A stretch of DNA of 64,000 bases from RGIG4079 sp045646905 (GCA_045646905.1 JAZRLP010000023.1:23108-87107), one strand, 5' to 3'. Shown: positions 45,578 to 56,139, numbered from the stretch's first letter. The notes: generated by a model from the sequence alone, not told the origin. A program made the numbers and translations.

Positions 45578-47902
45578 ATGAGATTTTACTCCTATAAAAT
45601 CATTTTGTTATGTGTGGTTACAGCTTTATTATGGAGTTGTAGCTCTACCAAGCATGTCCCCGATGGCAAATACCTCGTAAACGATGTCACTATAAAGGTG
45701 GAAGACACCAAAGATATAACATCGTCGGAGTTACACAATTATTTGCGCCAAATACCCAATCACAAAGTTCTTGGTTTTCTAAAACTCCAACTCGCCACCT
45801 ACAACATTTCGGGTAGCGACACCTCTAAATGGCATAACCGTTGGTTCCAGAAACTCGGGCAAGCTCCAGTGATTTATGACCAACAACTCACCGATGCTTC
45901 AGCCAAACAGCTCAAACTTGCCATGGTCAACAAAGGGTACCTCAACGCCAGTGTAAGCGTTGACACTCTCGCTCGCCCTAAAAAAAAGAAGATTGATGTA
46001 AACTACACCATTCACGCAGGCGAGCCACATAAAGTATCTTCGATCACCTACGACATCCCCGACACTGCCATTCGCAACATTGTGATGCGCGACACTGCTT
46101 CGTTTGCAATAAGACCGGGCGAACTACTCGACCGCAACATTCTCGATGAGAACAGAGCATTAATTTCACAACGCCTCAAAAACCGAGGATACTACACATT
46201 CACTAAAGAATATATCACCTACACGGCCGACACTATTGCCGGCTCTAAAGGAGTGGATTTAACGATGACCATTAATCCGCCAAAAACCAAACGCGACACA
46301 ACGACAATAATTGGGCAACACGAGCCTTATTTTATTCGCAACATATATTTTATAACCAACTTTGATGCGACAAAAAACAATGCATCAATAATCCAAGGCG
46401 ACACTATCATGTACAAAGGGCTGACATTTGTATATGACAATGACTATTACATAAAACCACAAGCGCTCGAAGAAAAATGTTTCATTAAGCCCAATCAGCC
46501 ATATAACGCTCGTGCCGTTGACCGCACCTACGAATCACTTGCCCGTCTCACAATCTTGAAGTCAATAAACATCGAGATGCGCCCCATAGGAGAAATTGCT
46601 GGTCAACAATGGATGGACGCATATATTTTGCTATCGCGAAACAAAAAACAAAGCGTAAGCCTTGAATTAGAAGGCACCAACTCCGAGGGCGATTTAGGCT
46701 TTGGGATAGGTGCTACATATCAACACCACAATCTCGCCAAAGGCTCGGAGCAGTTGACCACAAAGTTCCGCATGGCCTATGAAAGTCTATCGGGCGACCT
46801 TGAGGGATTGATTAATGATCGATACACCGAGTTTGCGGGTGAAGTGGGCATACGATTCCCCAAATTTATGAGCCCATTCCTCTCGACAAGTTTCAAGCAA
46901 CGCATGAAGGCTTCTACCGACTTTGCATTGTCATTTAACTACCAAGAGCGCCCCGAATACACTCGCATCATCGCAGGGGCTGCTTGGAAATATAATTGGG
47001 TAAATCGTAGCAACACCGAGCGTAGCACATTTGACTTTATCGACATCAACTATGTATATCTGCCCAAAAGCACCTTTAGTTTCATTGAAGATATTGAAAA
47101 CCCATTGCTACGATATAGCTACGAAGACCACTTTATCATGCGCACTGGCTACAACTTTTATCGCACCAACAAGCGCTCGCCATCGGCTTCAATGCAACGC
47201 AAAACATGGCAACCCTCCATATATAGTTTAAGAGCCGGTGGAGAATTTGCCGGTAACCTTCTCTATGCAATATCATCGCTCGCTAATCAGAAACGCGACG
47301 ATGGTGTGTACAAAATATTTGGCATACAATATTCTCAATATTTCAAATGCGACTTTGACTACATGTATGCTCGCAACTTCAACCCTCGTCACTCGCTCGC
47401 ATTCCATGTGGGAGCTGGTGTGGGTGTACCCTATGGCAACTCAAAAGTGCTACCATTTGAAAAGCGTTTCTATGCTGGTGGTGCCAATGGTGTGAGAGGA
47501 TGGGGAGTGAGAACCCTTGGCCCAGGTAGTTACGACTCACGCAACTCGGTTGACAACTTCATAAATCAATGTGGCGACATTCGCCTCGACCTCAACCTTG
47601 AATATCGCGCTAAACTATTCTGGTTGATCGAAGGTGCGCTATTTATTGACGCCGGCAATATATGGACAATACGCAACTACGAGAACCAGCCCGGAGGAGC
47701 ATTTAAGTTTAACGAATTCTACAAACAGATAGCTTGCGCCTATGGAGCAGGCATACGCCTCGATTTCACATACTTCTTGCTTCGCTTTGACCTCGGGATG
47801 AAAGCCTACAATCCAGCTCAGAACCAAGAGCGTTGGCCACTTCTCCACCCTCGTTGGAAACGCGATGCATCATTCCACTTCTCGGTGGGATACCCATTCT
47901 AA
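45578..47902 (+). CDS. Lipidated Omp85/TamA-like outer-membrane protein
   Basis: 774 aa from the ATG at 45578. Lipoprotein signal ending VTALLWSC (Cys at about 21), then POTRA-like repeats (KGYLNASVSVDTLARPKKKK; NRGYYTFTKEYITYTAD) and an Omp85 barrel with YAGGANGVRGWGVRTLGPGS (about 635) and a C-terminal FHFSVGYPF. Same plan as TamL at 3438-5735, but not next to a TamB. It may be a second TamL, or an Omp85 for surface lipoprotein or glycan assembly. The HAD gene follows after 54 bp containing small AT-rich repeats. Confidence 0.85.
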   Translation: MRFYSYKIILLCVVTALLWSCSSTKHVPDGKYLVNDVTIKVEDTKDITSSELHNYLRQIPNHKVLGFLKLQLATYNISGSDTSKWHNRWFQKLGQAPVIYDQQLTDASAKQLKLAMVNKGYLNASVSVDTLARPKKKKIDVNYTIHAGEPHKVSSITYDIPDTAIRNIVMRDTASFAIRPGELLDRNILDENRALISQRLKNRGYYTFTKEYITYTADTIAGSKGVDLTMTINPPKTKRDTTTIIGQHEPYFIRNIYFITNFDATKNNASIIQGDTIMYKGLTFVYDNDYYIKPQALEEKCFIKPNQPYNARAVDRTYESLARLTILKSINIEMRPIGEIAGQQWMDAYILLSRNKKQSVSLELEGTNSEGDLGFGIGATYQHHNLAKGSEQLTTKFRMAYESLSGDLEGLINDRYTEFAGEVGIRFPKFMSPFLSTSFKQRMKASTDFALSFNYQERPEYTRIIAGAAWKYNWVNRSNTERSTFDFIDINYVYLPKSTFSFIEDIENPLLRYSYEDHFIMRTGYNFYRTNKRSPSASMQRKTWQPSIYSLRAGGEFAGNLLYAISSLANQKRDDGVYKIFGIQYSQYFKCDFDYMYARNFNPRHSLAFHVGAGVGVPYGNSKVLPFEKRFYAGGANGVRGWGVRTLGPGSYDSRNSVDNFINQCGDIRLDLNLEYRAKLFWLIEGALFIDAGNIWTIRNYENQPGGAFKFNEFYKQIACAYGAGIRLDFTYFLLRFDLGMKAYNPAQNQERWPLLHPRWKRDASFHFSVGYPF

Positions 47903-47956
47903 TTCTTAATGCATAATTCATAATGCATAATTTCAACTTTTAATTTTCAACTCTAC

Positions 47957-48604
47957 ATGAAATCCTTGGTAATTTTTGATCTTGACGGCACACTCCTCAA
48001 CACCATCAACGACCTTGGTGAAGCCACCAACTTTGCATTATCTCAATGTGGATTCCCCACTCACAATATATCATCATACCCGCTTTTTGTGGGAAATGGC
48101 GTCACCAAATTACTTGAGCGCGTGCTTCCTACCGAAGCCCGATCGGCCGAAAACATTGAGAAACTTCGCACTCACTTCATTGAGTATTATAATAACCACG
48201 ACACCATTCACACAACACCCTATCAAGGCATTCCCGAATTGCTCAAAGTTTTGAGTCAGCAAGGCATAAAACTTGCAGTAGCGTCAAACAAATATCACGA
48301 GGCTGTGGTGCGACTCATCAAACACTATTTCCCCAATGAGAACTGGGTGGCTATTGAAGGGCACAAAGAGGGATATCAAGTAAAACCCGACCCTTCAATC
48401 GTGTTTGACATACTCCTCAAATCGCCAACTCCCAAAGATGAAGTTTTATACATCGGCGACTCGGGAGTAGATATGGATACTGCTCGACGCGCCGGAGTGG
48501 AATCGGTTGGTGTAACATGGGGATTCCGTCCCATTAGCGAACTTCGCGAACACTACGCCGACAACATCATAAACCACCCAGGAGAAATACTAAACCTCAT
48601 CTAG
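47957..48604 (+). CDS. HAD hydrolase, phosphoglycolate-phosphatase-like
   Basis: 215 aa HAD subfamily IA. Motif I VIFDLDGTLLNT (nucleophile Asp8, Asp10), helical cap, motif II VASNKYH (about 110), motif III Lys in YQVKPDP (about 140), and motif IV YIGDSGVDMDTARRAG (about 163). Gph-like enzymes remove 2-phosphoglycolate; the exact substrate is uncertain. Two bp before the histidine kinase, so the two are co-transcribed. Confidence 0.88.
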   Translation: MKSLVIFDLDGTLLNTINDLGEATNFALSQCGFPTHNISSYPLFVGNGVTKLLERVLPTEARSAENIEKLRTHFIEYYNNHDTIHTTPYQGIPELLKVLSQQGIKLAVASNKYHEAVVRLIKHYFPNENWVAIEGHKEGYQVKPDPSIVFDILLKSPTPKDEVLYIGDSGVDMDTARRAGVESVGVTWGFRPISELREHYADNIINHPGEILNLI

Positions 48605-48606
48605 CT

Positions 48607-49902
48607 ATGAGACTTCGCATTTTATTCACTCTGCTCACTGCATTACTCATCGCCACTGCGATAGGACTTACTGTCATATCCTCACAAATAAGCAATGTCG
48701 CATTTTATCTTGCTGAAGGATTTTTGATTTTATGTATAGGCTTTTCATGTTACTTCTACTTCAAAGTAATGAAGCCACTTAATGCACTAAACACAGGTCT
48801 TGATTTACTTCGTGCTCAAGATTTCAGCAATCGGCTATCCCTTGTAGGTCAAAAAGATACTGACCATATTGTTGAGATATTCAACCGAATGATTCTGCAA
48901 TTAAAAAATGAGAGATTAAAAGTGAGAGAACAAAACCATTTTCTTGATTTAATCATCAGCAATTCCCCGATGGGAGTAATCATTCTAAACTTTGACAATG
49001 AGATTACCTCTATTAACAAATCGGCAATAACTCATCTTGAGCTAAAAGCTAATCAAGATGTTATCAATAAAAACATCAATACGATAAACACCCCTCTTGC
49101 CAAACGCATTAATGCGCTATCGCAAGGCTCGACCGAAACTATCAGAATTGGGAACGCCAAGATATTTCGTTGCTCACGACTATCTTTCATTGACCAAGGA
49201 TTTCAACGGCCTTTTATTCTCATTGAAAGTCTCACCGAAGAGGTTATGACTGCCGAGAAAAAAGCCTACGAGAGGGTTATTAGAATGATAGCACATGAAG
49301 TAAACAACAGCGTTACCGGTGTTACATCTATTCTTGATTCGATAAACGAACTCGACTTAGCAAATGATTCATCGATTGATGTTTCTGAGGCTATGACTAT
49401 ATGTATTGAACGATGTTATGGATTAAGCAAATTCATCACTCGATTTGCCAATGTCGTAAAAATCCCCTCACCTATAGCCGAAGTTGTGAATCTCAACGAC
49501 TGCATAAGCAAGTGCAAGGCTTTTATGGAAAGTATTTGTTTGAATCGAAACATCGCTCTGTCGCTCAACCTTTGCAATGAGGATATTATGGTTAACATCG
49601 ACACAACACTATTCGAACAAGTTCTTGTTAACATCATAAAAAACTCAGCCGAAAGCATTGGCAACGATGGCGAAATTTCCATTTCAACAACTTCAAACCC
49701 ACCATGCTTAATTATTGCAGATAATGGCAAAGGGATACCCTCCGACACAGCCGACAAGCTATTTACACCATTCTTCTCTACAAAGCCAAATGGCGAAGGA
49801 CTTGGATTGATTTTCATTCGAGAAGTATTACTCAAACACAACTGCAACTTCTCTCTTTACACCTACGACGACGGCATTACCCGTTTCACTATTTCGTTTT
49901 AG
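48607..49902 (+). CDS. NtrB-like sensor histidine kinase
   Basis: 431 aa. Two closely spaced N-terminal membrane helices (about 4-22 and 32-52) with almost no periplasmic loop, a HAMP-like segment (about 55-105), a PAS domain (FLDLIISNSPMGVIILN, about 117), and a HisKA-like segment with His in IRMIAHEVNNSVTGV (about 227). The HATPase domain has NIIKNSAESIG, IADNGKGIP and GEGLGLIFIREVL. The HEVNN box and layout match kinases that pair with NtrC-type regulators. Such a regulator gene converges on it with a 15-bp gap. Confidence 0.88.
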   Translation: MRLRILFTLLTALLIATAIGLTVISSQISNVAFYLAEGFLILCIGFSCYFYFKVMKPLNALNTGLDLLRAQDFSNRLSLVGQKDTDHIVEIFNRMILQLKNERLKVREQNHFLDLIISNSPMGVIILNFDNEITSINKSAITHLELKANQDVINKNINTINTPLAKRINALSQGSTETIRIGNAKIFRCSRLSFIDQGFQRPFILIESLTEEVMTAEKKAYERVIRMIAHEVNNSVTGVTSILDSINELDLANDSSIDVSEAMTICIERCYGLSKFITRFANVVKIPSPIAEVVNLNDCISKCKAFMESICLNRNIALSLNLCNEDIMVNIDTTLFEQVLVNIIKNSAESIGNDGEISISTTSNPPCLIIADNGKGIPSDTADKLFTPFFSTKPNGEGLGLIFIREVLLKHNCNFSLYTYDDGITRFTISF

Positions 49903-49917
49903 AATTGTGGGAGGTAT

Positions 49918-51258
49918 CTATTTCCCAATTCCATACTTTTCCATACGTCGATATAACGCCCCTCGGCTTATACCTAATGCTGATGCAACGTGTGTCAAGT
50001 TGCCATCATATTGCGAAATGGCTTGTATTATCGTTTGTCGTTCCATGTCATCAAGCGTCATTCCCGACATCACCTGTTGCGTATTTGACTTTGTGATTGA
50101 TTCTGAACTATATTGTGTTCTAAAATCGTCGGCAGTGAGTTTTGATTTATCGCACACCAACAAGGTGCGTTCAACCAAATTCTTTAGCTCCCTGATATTT
50201 CCCGAATAGTGCAACCCTTTTAGATAATTCATTGCCGAGTCATCAACCGACACCGGCTTTAATCCAGTTTGCTCACACACTCGTTGCACAAAATGATTTA
50301 CCAACAACGGAATATCATCGGGGCGTTCTCTCAATGGGGGCAAATGCAACGTGATTAGATTGATTCGATAAAACAAATCCTCTCGAAATGTTCTCTCATC
50401 AACCATTGAACGCAGGTCGGCATTAGTTGCACTTATTACCCTTACATCACAACGACGATTACGACTATCGCCCAACACTTCGTAGGTGTGGTCTTGCAAC
50501 ACTCTCAACAATTTCACTTGACAACTTTTATCCAGGTCGCCTATCTCATCAAGAAAAATCGTACCCTTATTGGCTATTTCAAATCGACCTTGTCTATCAC
50601 TCACTGCTCCAGTAAATGCACCTTTCTTATGTCCGAACATTTCGCTTTCAAACAAACTTTGAGATATTCCGCCCAAATTAACCTTTACAAAAGCATTTTT
50701 AGAACGTTGACTATTGCGATGAATTGCCTCTGCTATTAATTCTTTTCCCGTACCACTTTCTCCGGTTATCAACACCGATGCATCGGTTGCCGATATACGT
50801 TTTACGGTATTTAATACTGTCGTTAGCTGTTGACTGTCCCCAATTATTCCACATCGGTCAAAAGTGCTTGTTTCACTTGATTGCGATGATTCAGATAATT
50901 TAATGGCTGTTCCTATTCGTTGTAATAATGAGAAATTATCCCATGGCTTTGTTATAAAGTCAAACGCACCTGCCTTTATCCCTTCAACTGCAAGCTGAAT
51001 ACTTCCCCATGCGGTCATTAAAATAACCGGCACTTGAGGTTGAAATATCTTAACTTGTTTTAATAATGTCAAGCCCTCAACGCCATCGGTCGATAATGAG
51101 AAATTCATATCCATCAATATGAGTTGCGGAGCTTCAACCCTCACAACCGACATTGCCTCAGCCGGAGACGCAACGGTTTTAACTTCATAGCCACTTCGTT
51201 TCAACACCAACGATAACGAAGTGCGAATACCTAAATCATCATCTACTACAAGTATCAT
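49918..51258 (-). CDS. NtrC-family sigma-54-dependent response regulator
   Basis: 446 aa. Receiver with phospho-acceptor Asp in LILMDMNFS (about 51) and Lys in FITKPWDN. AAA+ domain with Walker A GESGTGKE (about 166), the sigma-54-contact loop GAFTGA (about 216) and Walker B TIFLDEIGDL. FIS-type HTH at the C-terminus (ASALGISRGALYRRMEKYG). The GAFTGA motif is intact, so it should activate sigma-54 promoters. It is the last gene of the efflux operon, 44 bp after tolC, and that operon has a -24/-12 promoter, which suggests autoregulation. RpoN is not in the window. Confidence 0.93.
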   Translation of the reverse strand: MILVVDDDLGIRTSLSLVLKRSGYEVKTVASPAEAMSVVRVEAPQLILMDMNFSLSTDGVEGLTLLKQVKIFQPQVPVILMTAWGSIQLAVEGIKAGAFDFITKPWDNFSLLQRIGTAIKLSESSQSSETSTFDRCGIIGDSQQLTTVLNTVKRISATDASVLITGESGTGKELIAEAIHRNSQRSKNAFVKVNLGGISQSLFESEMFGHKKGAFTGAVSDRQGRFEIANKGTIFLDEIGDLDKSCQVKLLRVLQDHTYEVLGDSRNRRCDVRVISATNADLRSMVDERTFREDLFYRINLITLHLPPLRERPDDIPLLVNHFVQRVCEQTGLKPVSVDDSAMNYLKGLHYSGNIRELKNLVERTLLVCDKSKLTADDFRTQYSSESITKSNTQQVMSGMTLDDMERQTIIQAISQYDGNLTHVASALGISRGALYRRMEKYGIGK

Positions 51259-51302
51259 CTTTCTTTATCTATATGATGACAAATTTAATCATTTTCTCGT
51301 TA

Positions 51303-52772
51303 TTAAATCTCTATTATTTTGTCAAAATCGGCATCTATACTGCAATTTCTTTCAAAATCCCACAATGTGATACTTCTTAATTGATAATAGTAATACCAAT
51401 AATAGAACAATTCGTTAATACACTTTTGTCGGGCTTGGTCTTTACTCGATTGAGCATCATTCAAATCAAGTGTGCTTAATTTTCCCAACATAAAGGTTTC
51501 TACATTCGTATTATAACGACGTTGAGCAATTTCATCGGCTTCTCGTGCAATTTTCAATTGTTGACGTTGATTGTTAAACTGCTCGGTTAGGATAAACAAA
51601 TTTTGATTAAAATCCATCGACTCTTTTCGCAGTTTATTCTCAATAACCTCTTTATTACTTTGTGCAACCTTTACTTTCCCTTTGCGTTTACCCCAATCGA
51701 GTATAGGTATTTTAACCCCCACCTCAACGACTTGATTATCTTTAAAAGGATTATATGCCCCGGCAAAAGTTTGGTCGGTGCCGGTAAAGCCTATTTGTGC
51801 ATATAATGATATTTCCCTCATATTCCCTTTTGCTTTTGCCACTTCATAATCAGCTTCAATGCAACGGCGTGATATATTTAACGCAAAAGGGTTATTTGCC
51901 AATGCTTTATCCAATATTTCTTGATACTGCAATTCCACATTGGGGATTGAATCGGGAACAATGGGAATAACATCATCTACCCCATTCAAATCAATAAACG
52001 AACACAGCTTAAACATCGCACTTTTCATCGTGCTTTCATTATTCGTCAAATCGGCTTGAGCATTAAGTAAATTCAGTTTCAATTGCAATAAATCATTCTC
52101 ACTGATTTTCCCCATTTCCCTCTTTGCTTTTGCTACCTCATAAAGTCGCTCGGCATTATTGATGTTTTGCTTCGAGATATTCACATTCTCTCGAGCAAGC
52201 AACAAATTAAAGAAGTAGTTAATCGCAACGATAGCAACATTTTCAGTTTCGGAAATAAATGACGCCTTTGCTTCTTGATAACGTAATGGGTCGATTTTTC
52301 GGCTCCATTTCACATCATTCACTCCAAATATCGGCTGTGTCAAGGTCAATGCAATAGGCACGCTCATAAATCGTTTTGTTTTATCGCCATTTAGCTGTTG
52401 CATATAATCAAGTGATGTCGATAACGAAATTTTTCCACCAGTAAACCATATATTTTGCTCTATCGACACATTGCCCGTCATGCTCAAATTGTTATTTCGC
52501 ACAAATGTATAGCTTCCATCTACTTGTTGATACGCACTATATGTTTTATTATAGCTTGGCAATACCGAATTAATATTTACCTCAGGCAACAAATTGGCTC
52601 TATATGTGCGATATTCCCAATATGCAGCACGCAACTCATTTAGTGCCACAGCAGCCTCAACACTGTGTGAACGTGCTCGCAATATTGTTTCTTCCAATGT
52701 GAGACGGCATGTTGTGGCAACACTCAACTGAAAACAAAATATATAAACCAATATAAATACTACTTTTCTCAT
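51303..52772 (-). CDS. tolC: TolC-family outer-membrane efflux protein
   Basis: 489 aa with a signal peptide (VFILVYIFCFQLSVAT) and duplicated long helical hairpins typical of OEP/TolC proteins (AELEEVYKAKREMG-like helices at about 205-240 and KVAQSNKEVIENKLRKES near 355). It forms the outer-membrane duct for the ABC export system encoded directly upstream. It follows the ATPase gene by 21 bp. Confidence 0.87.
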   Translation of the reverse strand: MRKVVFILVYIFCFQLSVATTCRLTLEETILRARSHSVEAAVALNELRAAYWEYRTYRANLLPEVNINSVLPSYNKTYSAYQQVDGSYTFVRNNNLSMTGNVSIEQNIWFTGGKISLSTSLDYMQQLNGDKTKRFMSVPIALTLTQPIFGVNDVKWSRKIDPLRYQEAKASFISETENVAIVAINYFFNLLLARENVNISKQNINNAERLYEVAKAKREMGKISENDLLQLKLNLLNAQADLTNNESTMKSAMFKLCSFIDLNGVDDVIPIVPDSIPNVELQYQEILDKALANNPFALNISRRCIEADYEVAKAKGNMREISLYAQIGFTGTDQTFAGAYNPFKDNQVVEVGVKIPILDWGKRKGKVKVAQSNKEVIENKLRKESMDFNQNLFILTEQFNNQRQQLKIAREADEIAQRRYNTNVETFMLGKLSTLDLNDAQSSKDQARQKCINELFYYWYYYYQLRSITLWDFERNCSIDADFDKIIEI

Positions 52773-52793
52773 TTGTGCATTGTTTTTGATTTG

Positions 52794-53468
52794 TTACACA
52801 ACTTGACGTCCGTCGAAGAATCGTATTATACGATCGGTTTGTCGTGCCTGTTCCTCATTGTGAGTAACCATAACTACCGTTTTGCCATATTCCTTATTTA
52901 GTCGCTGCAACAACTCCATAATATCGGCACTCATTTTAGAATCAAGATTACCACACGGTTCATCGGCAAGAATTATTTCGGGGCTACCAACTATCGCTCT
53001 TGCAATTGCCACTCTTTGACATTGCCCTCCCGACAATTGTGATGGTCTATGATTGATACGATGGCTCAAACCCACTCTTTCCAGAGCCTCAGCAACTAAT
53101 CGATTGCGTTCTTTCCCTTTCATGTTACGATAAAGCAATGGCAACATAACATTATCGGTTACCGACAATGAATTTATCAAATGAAAACTTTGAAAAACGA
53201 ATCCGAGTGTTGAGTTTCGGAACGATGCAAGTGCTTTTTCATTCATATTATTTGCCACAACACCGGCAATCTCAACTTGCCCACTTGTGGGATTATCCAA
53301 TAGTCCCATTATATTGAGCAATGTTGACTTTCCACAACCCGAAGGTCCCATTATACTCACAAAACTACCTTTCTCCACCTCAAGATTTACATTATCCAAA
53401 GCTTGTGTTTCGATTTCTTTTGTGCGATAAATTTTATTTACTTCTATAAGTTTTATTATTGTATCCAT
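52794..53468 (-). CDS. MacB/LolD-type ABC transporter ATPase
   Basis: 224 aa from the ATG at 53468; the frame extends to 53501 but those codons are not family-like. Walker A GPSGCGKSTLL (about 39), Q-loop FQSFHLI, signature LSGGQCQRVAIARA (about 142), Walker B IILADEPCGNLD, and the H-loop in MVTHNEEQARQ. Length and the EPCGNLDS motif fit the LolD/MacB/FtsE group. Energises the two FtsX-type permeases. Confidence 0.92.
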   Translation of the reverse strand: MDTIIKLIEVNKIYRTKEIETQALDNVNLEVEKGSFVSIMGPSGCGKSTLLNIMGLLDNPTSGQVEIAGVVANNMNEKALASFRNSTLGFVFQSFHLINSLSVTDNVMLPLLYRNMKGKERNRLVAEALERVGLSHRINHRPSQLSGGQCQRVAIARAIVGSPEIILADEPCGNLDSKMSADIMELLQRLNKEYGKTVVMVTHNEEQARQTDRIIRFFDGRQVV

Positions 53469-53503
53469 AATCTTATTTCTTTTAATCATTAAACCATTCA
53501 TTT

Positions 53504-54814
53504 TTATTCATCACGCAATGCATCAATCGGATTGATATTGCTAATTTTTCGTGCCGGTATATATATACCTATCGACACTGTTAAAACTACAACAACATAG
53601 CACAACAATGATATTATCATAAAATGCTCGCCAAAGTTTGTTACCCAGTAATCTATAATATTAAAACCCTCATCATATCTTATTGCGAAAGCTTTACTCA
53701 AAAATGGAAATTCCAATGCGATGTGGTAATAAATGAAACAACCTATCGCAACAGCTATCGTTGACAACACGACACCCTCGCCAAGTAACATTTTGCGAAT
53801 ATTCCATCGCGTAGCACCAAATGAACGCATTACTCCGGCATCACGTGTGCGATTGCGTGTTTGCAACCAAAATGTGCCAACGATTCCCAATACCACATTC
53901 AACAAGAAGAATATAGTAAGTGCCAGTATTATTTTATTAAACACGGCATATTCACTACCTATTTGACGAATCATATCGTTATAAGAGCTCACATCAAACA
54001 CATAGTAGTTGCCCGAATTATAATAATCTCCCGAAGCCTCAATGCCTTTCACAAACTCATTCACATTAACATCGGGCAACAATCTCACAACCATTGTAAC
54101 CTCAGGTTCTTTCGAATCATATTGAGGACGAAAGGCCAAACTATTGACAGGACGAAATTGTTGATGTCGAACATCTTTAAGCACCCCTTTTATCGGGCTC
54201 CAAATTGTATCATTATTCCAATTTACGTAATAGAGTTTTTTCCCTACTGCATTTTCATCACCAAAGAATCGACGTGCATAATCCTCGGTTACTATAATAT
54301 CGCTATAGCCATAATCCATTTTCGATAATTCTTCGACCGATGGACTTCCGTCAACAGCTTCCATTCCGTATGTTTCAAAGAAATTATTTCCGGGCATAAA
54401 TCGGATTACATCGACTTGTCTCACGACTGTATCCACTGCTTGATTTCCCGACTTATAATCATACGACATATTTGACTCCGAATTAATATAATTCCACGAC
54501 GTAAACATATATGTTACGTTCTCCACCCCTTTTTGAGCTTTTAACTTTCGCACAATTCTATCTACATGCTCTTTTCGTGAATCAACATTGTCATATTCTG
54601 CGTTATACTGAGCTTCGGAAGTGCCATATTGAACCAAATCAATACGGCATAAATGATTGTTTTGATAACCTAACGGCATTGTATCGTTATACACATATAC
54701 TACAGACACATCAAGCAATACCCATAATATTATTGAAACAATAATTAGTTCAACAAAAATCCACCCATTATCCTTGCGATGACTCCACAAGTTTTTTATA
54801 ATTATTTTCAACAT
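53504..54814 (-). CDS. FtsX/MacB-type ABC permease 1
   Basis: 436 aa. TM1 at about residues 20-42, a long periplasmic MacB-like domain (about 45-275), then three C-terminal TM helices. The FtsX motif is FGATRWNIRKMLLGEGVVLS (about 325) and the final cytoplasmic segment ends PARKISNINPIDALRDE, as in MacB. It lacks a fused ATPase. It is 3 bp from the second permease, with which it probably forms a heterodimer. Confidence 0.88.
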   Translation of the reverse strand: MLKIIIKNLWSHRKDNGWIFVELIIVSIILWVLLDVSVVYVYNDTMPLGYQNNHLCRIDLVQYGTSEAQYNAEYDNVDSRKEHVDRIVRKLKAQKGVENVTYMFTSWNYINSESNMSYDYKSGNQAVDTVVRQVDVIRFMPGNNFFETYGMEAVDGSPSVEELSKMDYGYSDIIVTEDYARRFFGDENAVGKKLYYVNWNNDTIWSPIKGVLKDVRHQQFRPVNSLAFRPQYDSKEPEVTMVVRLLPDVNVNEFVKGIEASGDYYNSGNYYVFDVSSYNDMIRQIGSEYAVFNKIILALTIFFLLNVVLGIVGTFWLQTRNRTRDAGVMRSFGATRWNIRKMLLGEGVVLSTIAVAIGCFIYYHIALEFPFLSKAFAIRYDEGFNIIDYWVTNFGEHFMIISLLCYVVVVLTVSIGIYIPARKISNINPIDALRDE

Positions 54815-54817
54815 AAA

Positions 54818-56116
54818 TCAATTATTTTTAGCGTTTAATGACTCTACTATCGGACATTTCAAGGCATTGCGAGCAGGAATATATGCACTCATCACATTCA
54901 AAACCACACAAGCAAGAAATGAAAAAAGAAATACAATCGGAGAAAATATCATTTCAATTGTAAGTTTAACATTTGAAGTCCCCGACATTTCTTCCAATTC
55001 GGGCAAAATCACCATAAACAACCAATCTTTGCAACAATATATGAACACCCACGACAAGATAAAACCTATAACACCTCCCAATAGTGTTAGAAACAAATTT
55101 TCCCACATTACCTGCCTCAATAATTTACCTCGGGTTGCTCCAAATGATTTACGCACTCCAAGTTCGAGACTTCGCATACTCATTCGACCCGAAATCAAAC
55201 CACTTAAATTCAGTGCCGGAACCAACAACAATATAAAAATCACAGCAAATATAATTTTACAACCGGTCGAACTATAAAACGTGGACAAACCTTTTGAATC
55301 TATCACGACCGACGACTCCAAATCAGTATATCCCGGACTTATTTCAAACTCCGTATTAACTGAATTATATTGACGCATTAGTTCAGCAATCTCACGTCGC
55401 AACGCATCGGCTTGAGTTTCATTTTCAATAAGAATCCTAAATTTATATTGACCGAGACAAGGGAAAACTGCATCAGCTTCATCATATCCATCGGCTGTTG
55501 TATAAGGCAATATCACCCCGGCAAATGATTCTGACATAATCATACTTGGTTCTTCATAAACGCCACAAACAATATACTCTTTATTTCTTACTGTAATTGG
55601 TTTTCCCATTGCACCATTAACTGAGCCAAATAGTGCTTTTGCAGCTTCGTCGGATATCACTGCTCGTTTTAGTTTTCCATCAAACTCAGATTGGGTGAAT
55701 GGTCGTCCCTTAATAAAATTAAATTGATAAATACGAAAAAACGCAGGATCGGTATATCTGCCATATAACCCAGCCTTTGTTTTTGCAGTTTTCACAGAAG
55801 TACGACCTATAAAGCCATATTCTGCCGAAACTTCTTTCTTGTTTTTTAATTTATAAAACCATTCTTCAACAGCCTTGTAAGAATAGTTCGACACACTCAT
55901 TCCTTTTTCATCAGTCCTTTTAACACACAAATGTTTTACATAATACACATTCTCACGATTTACATCGGGATAAAGTGGTGCAATATCCAAATATGCCACC
56001 ACTACCATAATTGTTGTTGAAGCAATAGCAAGTGCTGTCCCAAAGATATATATCCCCGAAAAAAGTTTGTGTTGCTTCAACAATTCAATTGCTTGTTTGA
56101 AATAAATTTTCAGCAT
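54818..56116 (-). CDS. FtsX/MacB-type ABC permease 2
   Basis: 432 aa with the same plan as permease 1: TM1 at about 20-42, a periplasmic domain, and three C-terminal TMs with FGATRGKLLRQVMWENLFLT (about 325), ending PARNALKCPIVESLNA. The two permeases are diverged paralogues, a paired-permease MacB-like arrangement common in Bacteroidetes. A small-molecule or peptide substrate is likely but unknown. Confidence 0.88.
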   Translation of the reverse strand: MLKIYFKQAIELLKQHKLFSGIYIFGTALAIASTTIMVVVAYLDIAPLYPDVNRENVYYVKHLCVKRTDEKGMSVSNYSYKAVEEWFYKLKNKKEVSAEYGFIGRTSVKTAKTKAGLYGRYTDPAFFRIYQFNFIKGRPFTQSEFDGKLKRAVISDEAAKALFGSVNGAMGKPITVRNKEYIVCGVYEEPSMIMSESFAGVILPYTTADGYDEADAVFPCLGQYKFRILIENETQADALRREIAELMRQYNSVNTEFEISPGYTDLESSVVIDSKGLSTFYSSTGCKIIFAVIFILLLVPALNLSGLISGRMSMRSLELGVRKSFGATRGKLLRQVMWENLFLTLLGGVIGFILSWVFIYCCKDWLFMVILPELEEMSGTSNVKLTIEMIFSPIVFLFSFLACVVLNVMSAYIPARNALKCPIVESLNAKNN

Positions 56117-56139
56117 AAAATGATTGTTTTATTATTTAA

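Noticed and set aside
47903..47956. Short ATGCATAATT repeats before the HAD gene
   Set aside because: Simple AT-rich repetition, too short to call an element.
49416..49847. 143-codon minus-strand ORF over the histidine kinase
   Set aside because: Antisense to the HATPase domain, whose motifs are intact.
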